64,000 nt of DNA. Origin: Arabidopsis thaliana (Eukaryota > Streptophyta > Magnoliopsida > Brassicales > Brassicaceae). Position 1 is the stretch's first letter, and the number at the start of each line of letters is the position of its first letter. The position numbers and the translations under genes were made by a program. The notes beneath the pieces were generated by a model that was not told the origin of the DNA, did no database searches, and saw only the letters and a program-made list of their open reading frames with translations. Of this stretch, positions 25,701 through 38,149 are shown piece after piece. The stretch covers positions 14,759,835 to 14,823,834 of the forward strand of contig NC_003076.8 in NCBI RefSeq assembly GCF_000001735.4, read 5' to 3'.

Positions 25701-26564
25701 GTTTTCTTTACGTTTATGGAGTCAAAAGAAGTTGTAGTGGTAGAGAAGGATGCTGATATTGCTGAGGTTGGGGTTAGTAGGAATCTTGATGGAGAATTTG
25801 CTAAGGCCACTGATGGAAACCGTTCTGATATTGATTTCATTGAGACGTCTCCTGTCAACCGCCGTTTAGGCTCTATGACGGCGGGAAGGAGAATTTCCTA
25901 AGCGAAGGCATCACCAAAGAAGAAAGGTAATGTTAAGGAGAAAACATTAAATGATCTAATCGTGAAAGAATCAGGCAGAAGAGGAAGAAAGGCTGGTACA
26001 AAGCCACCTACAAAGGTGCCTACAAAGGTGCCTCTAAAGGTGACAATAAAAAAGCTAAAATCATCTGAGGAAGCCAAGGAAAAATCTGACGGTGATACTT
26101 TTTCTGTCCCCAAGAATAAGCCTGAGGTAGCCAAGGAAAAAACTGACGGTGAGAGGGTAGCTGATGATGATTCTATACTTGATATTACTGACTAGTGGGT
26201 AGCTGAAGATAATCGCCTGCTACCTGAGTCTGATGAAGATGAGGAGGAAACCATTAGGCTGCGGAGAGTAAAAGCTGTGAGGAGAAAAACTGTTAAGCTG
26301 GCCCTGAATGGGAGGTCATTGATTAAACTCGATGAAATGACCACTATAATTTTTTCAGTAATTGGACATCTCTGATAAACTGTCCGTTATTGTGAGAAAT
26401 AACCTTGTCGTTAGGAAGAAAGGATGAGACGTGTAAATGATGAAGCTGCTGCGGGACAAGGACGGCGCGGACGGCCCTCTGTGCATAAAAAACAAAGTCA
26501 ACTCATTGATTCTACACAAATATAAAGAATTAAATTTGTATGTAGAAGATAATGCTCCTTACCC

Positions 26565-26698
26565 ATCTCCAAATTATATAACTGTTGTAGTTAATTTTAT
26601 TGTACTGAACTTGCGCCTTTAAAATATTCATGTTGATTTCATGTTGATTTCTTTCTATTTACAATTATTATTTTATTGCAAATTCATGATCATAATAA
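26565..26698 (+). repeat. 134-bp direct repeat, right copy
   Basis: Same orientation and almost the same sequence as 22399-22532, 4166 bp away. A weaker third piece, with CTTGCGCTTTCAAAA and GTTGATTTCTTACTATTT, is at about 27417-27480. Confidence 0.85.
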
Positions 26699-26860
26699 GG
26701 ACAATGAATTAAATTAAAACTATGATTCCAATAATAAATAGAGATGAATTGTTTACCAAGTGGAATTTGGCATTCTTAAAATCTCCGAATTTAAGAATAT
26801 CTTTTAAGGTCTTACTTATGTAAAGTGGATCCTGAACGAATTCTTCATAAGTCTTAAGAT

Positions 26861-27098
26861 CATTTCCATTATAAATCTCTATTTCTTCCTCAAAAATAGA
26901 GCATGATGATTTTTCTCAAATGTATCACTCTATATATTACTCAAAAATAGAGATAGTATTAAAAAAAACAATTACTCTATATATAGAGCAATCCTAGTAT
27001 TTACTCTATTTTAGAGTAACATATACAATGAGGTTGTAAAAAATGTACTGTATAATAGAGTTTTAGAGGAAAAAATAGAGTGGGATTGGAGATGTTCT
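26861..27098. mobile_element. MITE-like inverted-repeat element
   Basis: The left end (CATTTCCATTATAAATCTCT then ATTTCTTCCTC) pairs with the right end read in reverse (CATCTCCAATCCCACTCTAT then TTTTTCCTCT). The interior repeats ACTCTAT and AAATAGAG in both directions. Elements with this GAGATG...CATCTCC style of terminus are frequent in Brassicaceae. Length is about 240 bp with no coding capacity. Confidence 0.6.
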
Positions 27099-27653
27099 AG
27101 CATTTCTCATAGTAGTTATGCCTAGTTATGTCTACACCACAATCACATTATTAGCCTTTGGGATTGTAGATCACTTCAATATTCCTGCTAGTGAATAAAT
27201 TTTTTATGACAATTTAATATCATTTGTCCGTGTGTAATTGTGAACAAAATTGAAAAATACGAAGAAATTACTAATTAAAAGAAAAAAAATAATTCATGAA
27301 CTAACCTCACTGATACCATAAATTTTTCACATAACAAGATTTTTTTCGGTTGAGTTAATAGCATATTTCAATAAAGTAGTTAAAACAATCGAATTCTCAT
27401 ATGTTTGGTGTAAGTTATTGGACTTGCGCTTTCAAAAACTCCGGGTTGATTTCTTACTATTTAAAATCACTATTCTTATTGACATATGAAAAATATTTAC
27501 TTAAAGACTATGTGAAGAAAAGTAGTTTGCTGGTACTGGTAGGGTTCTTTGAGGTTCTCTAAACTGTTACGGTGATACCCATACAACATAAACATAATAA
27601 TCTGTCCCAAATACAGATCATAATTCTCTGATTATAGAGACACTTTTTCAGGT

Positions 27654-30600
27654 TTAAGGTAATTTAGTTGGCTCTGTGGACTCATAAGCAGCATCAGCTG
27701 AAGAAGTATCAATGTCGTTGAGACCCAACTCCTCGTTTTGCTCCCATGATCTCTCGTACTCTTCAACTGTAGTTTAAAAAACACAACAACATTTGTTACT
27801 TGAACCCCAAGACTCCAGTTCTAATTGACATATTCACTCCTAATTCAAGTCGATTTCATTATACAGTAAGCAGAAAATCAAATAACGTTGTTTCTTCTTG
27901 ATCTACAACGACTGTATATAAAAGCCTTCCGTGAGAAACATGCAAGGAACACCTTTAGTTAATGAGACGGATACGAAATCAACGGTCCTAGTATATGCTT
28001 CGATCCCACTTAAGGTTGTAGTCAAGGAACATTGAGTAACTTACATGTGAGCTGATGATCATCTTTGATATCATCTGTTACTGGTGAAATAAAAGAATTC
28101 GCTAATTCGTCATCAAGAATCAATGTCCATTCCTGTTCTAAGCTTAGAAGCTGCAAAGAGAGATAAGGAAAGGAAAGCATCTTTATAATAAAATCCAGAT
28201 CTTATTGCTTTGCTTCCTCTTGCACATCAAGAACAAGAGAAGGCTTATACTCAACATAAACTCGTACCTTAGTTAGTCTGGATCCAAATTCTTTCCACTT
28301 GTTAATCTTACTCTGCTCCAAACTGTCACCAAAAGTGAATCCATGGACTCTCGCTAAGCCTGTGAGAACCCATACCATACTTGGATCAGTAGATAAGAAC
28401 TATAAAAAGGCCAGGATCGTAACGCTTCCATTGACCATTATCCCAACAATGAAAGCTTGGTATGGAAGAATATATGACATTGATTTATGCCATCGTTGAT
28501 GGTCCTCTAAAACTGTTCTACTGTACTTATTTTACTTAAAAATGAGTAAGACGCATGTTCAGACTAGACAAGGATAATGTTTGGATGTTAAAAGGTCATA
28601 CTCACTTTCTCTGATCTGTGTGACCAACCCTTCCACTGTTGTTACCATTCCACCAAGTGTACCACCAGCTAGCTCCAAATCAAGTTCTGGGATTTTCACT
28701 CCTGCAGTGTCTGACTAATACACGCAACAAACAAAATTAAAATTTCTTGCCATATGGGAAGGTGCTGCTCCAAATATATATAAAAAAGTATCACACATTT
28801 CCTAGCATACATAGTGGTGGTTCATACGGTTTTCTACTATGATATCGCCATCAGATGTCTTTACATATATACCAAAAGCTAACAATGATCAAACAAGCCT
28901 ATTCTACATCTATACCATACAGTTATTACATAACCAACTAAACTTTAGCACAGGGCTAGATTCATTGTCAAACCTTTACCAAACTTAAACTATATACATT
29001 CTGTAAGGGCATATACTTTAACCGTAATGTGACATTCTCAGCTACTTTAAGATACATAGAACGATATGAAGAAACCTCTATTGGTCCACCACACATCCAA
29101 CAGTTTTACTAAAGGTGCAATACTATAGAAAATAAACAAATTGAAGCAAAAAACTAACCTTGATAACATCGCGGCTAAGGTCAGTTATGTTCTTCACAGA
29201 GAGCGTAATTTTCTTTCCCTTTTCAGGAATTGCACCACCAGGCTTCAACTGTTCAGAATTACCCAAAAAAGTTAATAACCTAAAGACCAAGCCTGTGTCT
29301 GCAAAATCTTCGAAACCAATGGGAAGCCAACCTCAGAATTCCGATAGCCACAATCATCACATGTAGATGCCATGACGATAACCTCCTGAAAATACGGGAT
29401 TTCTATCTTATGTCAAGGCGTAACAGCATCGAGGAGTTCACCAACAAACATAAGTGTAAAACTTGTTTCAGAGAACCAAGGAACGGCTACAGAGTTTTGA
29501 AAGAATACTAGTAACGAACATCCGTGTCTCACACAGCTTTGTACATGCTCCGCAAGTTGAAGGGAAAGTCATCACCTGTTAAAAATGAGCAATAGTAACG
29601 TTATATGAACTCACCATTTTAGTTTTAAACTCTCACAAAACAACCTTTTGACATTGATTTCTTATCTCAACTCAAGTGATCATAACATTGAGCTTCAACA
29701 AAACTATTCCAAAATTTGTAGGGTCAGAACTTACCTCTTCAGGCGCAGAGTATCTAAACAAGTTATCTGAAATATCAGTGCTATTACTCTGCGCAATAGC
29801 CCGATGACCAGCTGTTGCTCCGATAGTTCCATGAGGTAGAGCAGTTGTTTGAGTAGAAGGTGTTCCCAGGCTTCTTTCTGACTGTCCAGTCTGAGATGGG
29901 TTAGTAAGATATCCAAGAGTTGCTTGTTGTTCGGGTGTACGCTCATAGAACTTGATCGTTAGTGAGGGATCTAATGATGGAGCATGTCTGTCATATGTTG
30001 TAAACTTGTGTCATAAGCAGATAAAATAAATATAACTACATTTTATTATGGTACTTCCAAGTTAAATATCCTTACGGGTTCTCAATGAAACTGTTTCCAG
30101 CAGGATCATCCAAAATGAAGGTGAATGATGTCTCTGCTTTAGCACAAGCTCTCAGTTTAGACAAGAATTGGTCTATTGCTTCAGCTGTTTTAGGATCCAC
30201 TTTCTGTTTCAAGCAACATATATAGTTTAAGATTCCTGACTATAAAACAATCAAACTTGACATCTAAAAAAATGTGGAGCTCCAAGTCAGAATTTACCCT
30301 GCGTTCTTCTTGAAGGGCACTCAGTTCATCAGCAGCCCTGGATAGTATCCCTTCCACCTAGAAATTAAACAAAAAGGGGAGCTGGGAGCGTCATTGACAT
30401 GGAACTCGAAAATGAAAAAAACAAAGATCTTAAACGCCATTGTATAGGCTTATTCTCCACCAAAAAATGAGTTAACGGAAACAAGATATTCCCAACTGCT
30501 AACACCAGATTGAAGCTAGCAAAGAAATACTGATAGGGCTCCGATGGCAATCTTCTCAATATTCATCGACCAAGTGACTAGCGAATAGTTATTTTGTCAT

Positions 30601-32539
30601 GAATAGACCAGAAGATTTTTAGGTTGTTCAAAGAAACAACTACCCCCTAAAAATGAACAGTTTGTATCACAAGATGGTTAAGAGGACTTACCGTAGATAA
30701 ACTACCACTTTGGGCCTCTGGTGGAATCTCAAAATCCAGTTCAGGAATCTGAATACATATATTAATGCAAACTACTATCAGTTTCCAGCTTCAAATCAGT
30801 CCAGTTTTCATATTATAAGAAGGAAACTAATTCACAGTTTTCAGGGAGATTAGGGGAAGCTGTTTCTTATAAATATGCTCGGTTAAGAAAATACTGAATC
30901 CGAAGATGCATTGAATTTCCCAGAATCAGTAAGAGAACTCACCTTAATAGTGGCTGATTCAGATTTTACAACTTGCCGGTCAAATGTCTGCATTCAGAGA
31001 GAAATAAGAAGGTAAAATTAGCTTAGGGAGCAAGAGACAACTAAAGAAAGATAATTCATGTTTTTTCTTATAAGAATGGCAGGCTACATGCTACCTCATA
31101 ATTGCATCTCCACATGAAAATTATAACAAACTTCTATTGAAAAGAACAAAACTTTAGATTTGAATCAATGCACCAACCTTCACATCACCAGCTGAAACCT
31201 CTAGATGGTAAGAGCATCCTCGGGGTTGAATCTCGCCAGCAAACTGAACTTCATTATTCCTATAAAATATACCAGAGATCAAGAAAAGGCTTATCTTTTT
31301 TAATTGAGAAAATAGACAATATATAGTGTATCTCAAATCAAATACTTAAAAGCATCTCAAAATCATAAGAAGTTGTACCTTTCTCCGCAATGCGGACATT
31401 CAAATGCAGATATTAAGACCTGTAACCAGAAATATGTTAGCAGGAAGCTTCTAAGCTAACACAAGGTAGAGAAAATTCTAAATAAAACGTCGAACCAACA
31501 AAACTTAGTGGATTGTTAGTTTTCTAGAATGTCGTCTACTCACATTAGCTAGAATATTAAAAATCTGAATCTAGAAAATGAACAAAATTGGGTACTCTTT
31601 AAAACATACCTTTCTGAAGTGAGGTATTAAGGTCAATAGAAATCTAGTTGTTCCCTGGAAAAGAAATAAGAAGCTACTTTATGCACAGAAGAAGGATCAA
31701 GAGAAAGACCAAGAAAATCTCATACGTTGGACTCTTTACAACTGAAAAAGATTTCAGCCAAAAATAAACTAGTAGCTGAAAGTTCACAATATAAAGCTTC
31801 CCAATTGATTTCCACAGAACCACATATGTTAATATATTTCATTCCATCACCAAGACTTAGCCAATAAGGTCTGTTTCATCCCCGCTATAATACACTTCAT
31901 TACAATCTCAAGAACCATTGGACTGTAGAACGAACTAATGTTATTAAAGCCAACATGTACAATTTGGGAACAAGCTCAAACTAAAAAGCAAAGACTAAAG
32001 CGACGCTAGCCTGTTTCCTAGACCTGTATAACCTTTCCTCCTATGACAAAGGATAAGGACTACATAACAACATCAGGAATCTCAATAAAACTTGGTAAAG
32101 TTCCTCTAAATCTCACAAATACTTAAGTTTCTCTATTTCCAACCTTCTCCCATCTCAAATTTGATGAAGATGCTCCAAACTGGCAAGATTTCAAAGGCAT
32201 TGAGATGGTTTCACTTCTAGTAAATTTACAAAGCAATGAGAAAACAAATACAGTCACTGCAAGCTACGCGTTCAACCAATTTCTCCATCCACAAAAAGAT
32301 AAGCTTACACAGAAAAATTCCAATTGTAAAATCAATTGGAATATACACATAGACCTTACCTACAAACCGAGACACCTAACCAAATGTAAGTGTGTGAGAG
32401 AGATAAAGAGACATACATTTTCACCGCAGCGCATACACATACTCTCAACTACATAGAGAGGAGCACCAAAGGAATGATCAGCCGAAACTGCTTCAACTAC
32501 CGAGCCAACATCGATTTGTTGATCATTCCCGTTGTCCAT
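27654..32539 (-). CDS. ZPR1: ZPR1 double zinc-finger protein
   Basis: Sixteen coding exons in transcript order: 32417-32539, 31610-31654, 31379-31419, 31178-31259, 30943-30987, 30692-30748, 30298-30357, 30076-30203, 29735-29987, 29509-29575, 29332-29402, 29159-29248, 28606-28714, 28268-28359, 28045-28150 and 27654-27766; 1482 nt, 493 aa. There are two ZPR1 modules, each a C4 finger (CX2C-X25-CX2C) plus a beta domain: C35/C38/C64/C67 and C286/C289/C315/C318. Each module ends in a KIPEL(D) segment followed by a TVEG helix (about 111 and 348 onward). Family knowledge: ZPR1 binds and helps fold eEF1A and is essential in yeast. The start is the ATG at 32539; a noncoding exon lies at about 32880-32965. 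Exon 10 uses a weak donor (CTA|GTATTC), but the protein reads through cleanly. From memory this is AT5G37340. Confidence 0.95.
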
Positions 32540-32929
32540 CACCTCCAAAAATTTCTCCAAACAATCCTATGAAGTTCAAAAACCTATTATTAGAGAAAAC
32601 AAGCTAAAAAGCATGAAACTTTGTGCTCATTAACAGCTAGACAAAACATAAACTTATATCCAAAATTTCCAAACACAATCCCTATACTAAGAATTTATAT
32701 AAGAGCTCTTTCAAAGGTCAAATCAGAGTGGGACAGAGTGCTCAAGATAAGTTCCTAGAAATCGAGAAACAGAGTTCAATTTCGTCAATCTCGAGAGAAT
32801 AATAAGAAAAAAGGAACTTACTTTGATATCAATTTCTGATGTGAGAAGCGAATATGTGTATCAAACAAGAAAACTTACCGAGTAAAAGAGACAATGCTTG
32901 AAATTTTACTAAACTCAGGCAAGAAGCAG

Positions 32930-33202
32930 AGGACACCGAAGAGCTCTAGAAACGGCGAGAGAGTTGAAGAAGAACCCACGTGAGCATCACGTGTTTGTCT
33001 TTTGTTTATTGTTTATCTTCGGGTCGGGTAAACCAATCCTACTCACCGCCAAGAATTGTTCTTGTCCGGTCTGGTTTAGTTAAACTGTTCAAAACCGAAA
33101 CCTAAACGACGTCGTTTTGTCTGAGTAAAGAAAAGGGTTTTCGACTGGTGAATTCTTCTTCTGATTCTCGTCGCCGGTAGTTGTTTCCACGAAAAACAAG
33201 TG
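32930..33202. promoter_or_regulatory. Shared ZPR1/RIO1 divergent promoter
   Basis: Only about 240 bp separate the ZPR1 leader from the RIO1 ATG. Two perfect G-boxes (CACGTG) lie at 32977-32982 and 32988-32993, five bases apart, and a perfect 14-bp palindrome AAACGACGTCGTTT is at 33104-33117. These are typical binding sites for plant bZIP/bHLH factors and a common element of housekeeping promoters; co-regulation of the two genes is inferred. Confidence 0.65.
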
Positions 33203-35994
33203 ATGGAGGAAGTAGTGGTAGTTGCAGAGCCACCACCGAAGATTACTCCCTTTGTGGAATACGAAGAAGAGCTTGAAGATGATGACGATGATCTCTCGCT
33301 TTCGTCAGATTCCGATATCGCTGAAGCTCTTGATTGGCTAGACGGTAAAGACGATGACGAGCTAATTGGTGGTGGCTTTTCTCTTCATGCTCGTCGTCCT
33401 AATGCTCACGGTGGACATGGTTCACGCCCTAACTCTAGTGCTCTTCAGCCTATTTCAAATAAGGCCCAGAAGCTTACTAGTCACGTTCGTGCTTCTCCTT
33501 TGGAGGTACCGTTTCTTATCGAATTTTTGTTTAGAATTTGAAAAAAGCTTCTGAATTTCTTATAAAGATATGATCTTTACATTTGAAATAGCTTCTGAAT
33601 TGCTCATAGTCTCTGCTCAAATGAACATTGAGTTTATAGGGTTTAGGTTCAGGTAGGTTTTGTGTAGCTGGAAATGTGATTTTGAGTTAATTGATGATGC
33701 AGGGATGGGAAGGAAGAGTTAAAGTTGGGATGTCGAATTCTGTGACAACTGCGATTCGTGGAAGTCTTAGAGATACAGAAATTGGGAGAAGTAGGAATAC
33801 TGATAAAGCGGACCGGGCAACTGTTGAACAGGTAAGCTCTAACTGTCACACAAAGATTCGGGTCTGATGTAAGCATTGTGTTGATGTTGTTTTGTTCTTT
33901 GTTCCAGGCTCTTGATCCAAGGACGCGTATGGTATTGTTTAGAATGCTTAATAGGGGTGTGTTTAACGATGTTAATGGCTGTATCTCGACAGGCAAAGAA
34001 GTATGATACATTTCACAACTCTCATATTTGAGATTATCTGTTTTTATTCTTTTTTGTTGAAAGCACTCTCTTTAATTATTGTCTTTCAGGCAAATGTTTA
34101 TCATGCCACAAAATCTGACGGTTCGGAACTTGCAATAAAAGTGTACAAGACATCTGTTCTGGTTTTCAAGTGAGCTATTAGTATTACATGAATAGAGGTT
34201 GTTAATGATTTTGTTTTAGTCCCTATTTTTATAACTGTGATGATTTCAGGGATCGAGATCGATATGTACAAGGAGATTACCGTTTTAGATATGGCTACTG
34301 TCGTCACAATCCTCGAAAGATGGTGAAGACATGGGCTGAAAAAGAACAGAGAAATCTCAAGAGGTAATACCTACAATTTTCATATGGAATCTTGTTAATG
34401 TATTGTAGGGTTGATTTATCTTGTTATTTTCAAAACAGAAGCCGGAGAAGTAGTCACTTTTGGTCACATATATGTAACAATGATTCTGGTAATTTCTTAG
34501 TTGGTTATATTATACATGTTTCATTGCCAGGCTTCATGCAGCAGGAATTAGGTGTCCAGCTGTTATACTTCTACGCCTTCATGTTCTAGTCATGGAGTTT
34601 ATAGGTTCGCTCTTATGCATTATCTTCTGTTTTAATCACTCATTTCCACGCAACACTCTACTCTGATTCATTAGCATATTTCATTGATGAAGTAACGATT
34701 TTTCAGCTACCAAAGATAGTTTTATCTATTTATAATTTGCAGGGAGGGATGGTTGGGCTGCACCGCGTCTCAAGGATGCCGCATTGTCTCTGGACAAGTT
34801 GCGCGAGTGTTACTTAGAGGTATGTCTTATTTTCTCATTTAGAGGGTCCTGAGTGTATCATTGTAATACTTTACTTAGACCTGATATGTCACGATTAATC
34901 TCTTCTTATTTCAGTTGATAATTCAAATGCGAGTATTATATCAGAAGTGCAAATTAGTGCATGGGGATCTCAGTGAGTATAACATACTTTATTTTGAAGT
35001 GAGTTTTGATTTATCTCTACAAGGGTCACTTATTTGATCGTTTCGTGGCAGCAAAACGAAACAAATATAATGATATTATCTTGACTTTTTCAGGGGCACC
35101 TTTATATAATTGATGTTTCTCAATCTGTGGATCTGGACCATCCTCTTGCACTCAACTTTCTACGGGAAGATTGTGACCATGTCTCGGTAAGTGTTAACAG
35201 TATCCTGTTTTAACAATGCTTAATATTTGACTGGAATAGGGTGTCTGATGTGTGGATTTACAATCACACGCAGGATTTTTTCAAAAAACATGGTGTGGCT
35301 GTTATGACAATACGAGAGCTATTTGACTTCATAGTTGACCCGACAATTTCAGACGAAAATGTTGATAGCTATTTGGAAGAGGTAATGTCTAACTTTTTAC
35401 TACTTGAAGTTTGTCAGGTTTAAAGCTGTAACGTTTATTAATGAATTATGTAACAATGGGTAGGTCCAACGGAAAGTTATAGAGCGAGGAGAGATATCCG
35501 TAGAGGATGAAATCGCGGATTCTGTATTCATGAAGGTTCGTGAAGTGTATCCAGTCAATAGAATTGATGTGTGAACTATCTCTGTAGAACTATCTTATCT
35601 TATCGATTTGTAATGATATGATCAGTCATACATACCGAAATCTCTGGATGCTGTGAACAACCCAGAGGCTGATGTAGCGAAGATAACAAGCGGGCAGGAC
35701 ACAGGAGACATGCTGTACCAAACGATAACGGGGCTTAAGGATGCTCTTCCTAAAGTAGACGAGCAGCAAATAGAGGTGAATGCTGAAGAGGAAGAAGAAG
35801 AAGAGGAAGAGGGAAGTGGAGAAGAAAGCGAAGAAGAGAGTGAAAAAGAATTGGGTCCTGAAGACAAGAAAGCTGCAAGGAAAGAGCACAAGAAGAAAGT
35901 GAAAGAGGAGAAACGAGAGTCTAGGAAGACGAAAACACCCAAATCTGTCAAGAAGCGAAAAAAGAAAGTCTCTAAACCCCACAAGACTCGTTAG
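33203..35994 (+). CDS. RIO1: RIO1 atypical protein kinase
   Basis: Twelve exons: 33203-33505, 33703-33831, 33908-34000, 34090-34169, 34250-34363, 34531-34604, 34743-34819, 34915-34998, 35094-35186, 35274-35381, 35464-35535 and 35626-35994; 1596 nt, 531 aa. RIO-kinase motifs are all present: nucleotide loop STGKEANVYHA (170-181), ATP-binding lysine K192 in AIKVYK, catalytic HGDLSEYN (306-313, D308 and N313) and the metal-binding D325 in IIDVSQSVD. The N-terminus is acidic; the C-terminus (about 430-531) is an acidic run followed by lysine-rich sequence, as in other RIO1 proteins. Family knowledge: cytoplasmic ATPase/kinase that releases factors from pre-40S ribosomes in the last step of 18S rRNA maturation. 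The gene is divergent from ZPR1. From memory this is AT5G37350. It looks intact. Confidence 0.96.
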
Positions 35995-36254
35995 CATCTT
36001 TTGACTCCCATACTTGTATCTTTTACTATGGACCCGAAGGCTCTTTTGGGTCTCTTTATCCAAAACAGTAAGTTCTTGTAATATTCACAGTACGATTATG
36101 ATAGATCACATGATAGGTTTGCTGGTGTTTTGAGAGGACTAAAATAATTTTTGTTACTTGACAATTCGACTAATGGTAGTCTCTAAATTTATCAACTCGA
36201 CCTTTGAGATTGTTGGCTTCTTATTAAAAAAAAAAACTAATCCTGCAGCTAGTT

Positions 36255-37247
36255 TATTTAGGTGCAACGAAGTGCAGACGATCCATCTCTCTTGGTAGCC
36301 ACTTTAGACCAAGTTGCTTTACTACTTGGGCTTGAGATTGATGGAGATCCTATTGTTGGTTCTAAAGTTGGTGATGAGGTTTCTATGGATCTGTGTGGTA
36401 GACTTTTAGGGAAATTGCCATCTGCTGCTAACAAAGAAGTTAATTGTTCTAGGGTTAAAGCTTAATTTCCTTAAAAGAACTTTCTCTGAGTGTCCTGAAG
36501 ATGCTTCTTTTGATGTTGTTGAATGTTATACTCGAGCTTATCTCTTGTATCTTATTGGTAGTACCATTTTTGCTACTACTGATGGTGATAAAGTCTCTGT
36601 TAAGTAATTGCCTTTGTTTGAGGATTTTGATATGCTTGGGGAGCTTCTGCATTGGCTTGTCTTCACCGGGCTATTGGTAATGCTTCGCTTAAGTCTCAGA
36701 GAAACATTTGCGGCTGCTTGACTTTGCTACATGTTACTATCTTAATTTTTGTGGTTTTAGTTTTATGAGAGAGTTCGGTATTTAGTAGAAGTAAGATATA
36801 TGATTGTTTCTCATATATGTATATAGTGTTGGAGTTATTTTCACCTGGATATTGGCAATGTGGTGGATGATGGAGCTTACATGGAATGGTATGCTAGGAT
36901 CAGTATTACCAAACTGTACCGAGAAGCGTTTCTCGAGTCCCAAGTCATGAATATGGTAAAATAGGTTTAATCTTTATCACTTTTGTTATTAGAACATCTT
37001 ATACTTGAAACCTGCAAAAATCAGTCTACGTTGGTTTTGTGTAGATTGCTTGTATGAGGGAATTTGAGGAATCTGCTTCAGGGATTTCACTGGAGAGATT
37101 ATCTCCAGTAGAGAGGGAAGTGATGGAGAGTGTGAAAGATACTTTCGCTAATAGTTTGACGTTTGGAAATTTGTCTCGGAAAAATTGGATTCCTCCCGGA
37201 AATTTGTCTAGCTTGCCGTACTACATTCTCCAATACACTATAGAGTA
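36255..37247 (+). pseudogene. Plant mobile domain (MAIN/PPP7L-like) pseudogene
   Basis: Successive frames give a recognisable plant mobile domain: LDQVALLLGLEIDGDP, then MDLCGRLLGKLP, then VECYTRAYLLYLIGSTIFA, then LPLFEDFDMLG, then ALACLHRAIGNASL, then CWSYFHLDIGN, then an EWYARISITKLYR region, then a last exon (from about 37046) with MREFEESASGISLE. Breaks: frameshift at about 36464, in-frame TAA at 36605-36607, and another frameshift with a short loss near 36640, where the usual tyrosine-tryptophan segment before ALACL is missing. The N-terminus is absent. Family knowledge: the domain occurs in MAIN/MAIL proteins and in many transposons. It lies about 260 bp after the RIO1 stop. Confidence 0.8.
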
Positions 37248-37249
37248 AC

Positions 37250-38149
37250 AGAAGATTAGATACAATGTTACACCTCTTACATAGTTCCATTCTAAAAAAT
37301 ACAATAATATGAGAAGAAGAAACTTGTGACGTACCGTATCTTGTGGTAGCACATTACAAAAGTTTGCTCTACTTATGGTTTCTTACTTCAAGTCAATTAA
37401 AATAAAAATGTATTTATCAGAAATTGTTAACGATTAACAACAGCTAAGTGTTAGCTTAATACCGCTTGGAGTTAAACATGTAATATTATCTTCAAGCACT
37501 CTTCTGCTATCCAATGTCGCACCCAAAACCCGCTTTTCTTTGATTTGACAACCCAACTTTTTGATTCGCCAAACCCAAGTCTCAAGGTCGCACCGATGAT
37601 GTCGTCCCGTCTGATTTGTTGCAACACTAGCATTGACAACTCGTCTCTATCCACTAGGATCATTACATTAACATGCAAATAGCACAAGTGATATATCACT
37701 CGGTTTCAAATTTACGTAAACTTCATGTATTTCTCTCTCAGTAGTCCATAGTGGGTGGTTAAATAGTCAAATTTTACATTTGCCATTACATTGGTAGAGT
37801 TATATGATGACTGAAGCTTTATTAGCAAACTGAAGACTTTGCGAAATCTAATATGTTTTTTCATAAACGGGCTAAATAGTTTGATATATGTATGCTCGCA
37901 TGAGAGTTAATTAGACGGAAACCTAACGAACACTCTATTAAAACCCTAACGGTATCATAACAAGCAAAAGTCATGGTGATGGTGGTGAATTGACCAATAG
38001 TTCGTCCATCAGTTTATTGTCCGCTACATTAATTCAATTTTGAAATATTTTTTCAGTGAGAGAACAAGAAAAGATAAACAAACGATTTAATAAAATCTAA
38101 CAAAATACACAAGAAACCTAATGAACTAGCAATACAAAAATCAATTATG
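37250..38149. other. Intergenic DNA, no gene recognised
   Basis: AT-rich. A minus-strand frame at 37472-37699 (GATLRLGFGESKSWVVKSKK) is more protein-like than its surroundings but matches no family I can name; it may be a transposon scrap. Confidence 0.35.

Larger units (their letters stand above)
23601..26360 (+). pseudogene. DUF1985 (Ulp1-type MULE-associated) gene, broken
   Basis: The main exon opens MSEDQARDYP near 23601 and encodes a DUF1985 domain (VHYLLCRQLRIRKKELWC, then FGLNKFRYIMGL, then YGLHPNSRIPFESARRVFDD). Breaks: (1) a -1 frameshift near 24378, after which the expected RWGGNSTRATIESAI reading continues to a donor at about 24456; (2) an in-frame TAG at 24834-24836 in the next exon (opens 24804, LRVRKMVLK); (3) a 32-bp tandem duplication at 24997-25060 that shifts frame in a lysine-rich stretch. 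Beyond it, the restored frame reads a coiled coil (LISPLSSRFDTVDNSIKVMS) to a stop near 25373. Lysine-rich pieces continue at 25716-26360 with further stops. Family knowledge: DUF1985 genes in A. thaliana often carry a C-terminal Ulp1 protease and travel with Mutator-like elements. No protease or transposase is present here. Confidence 0.85.

Noticed and set aside
22399..26698. LTR retrotransposon with 134-bp LTRs
   Set aside because: The repeats have no TG...CA ends, no primer-binding site and no gag-pol between them.
35622..36063. Long minus-strand frames over the RIO1 3' end
   Set aside because: Arise from the GA-rich coding strand of the acidic/lysine-rich RIO1 tail read backwards.
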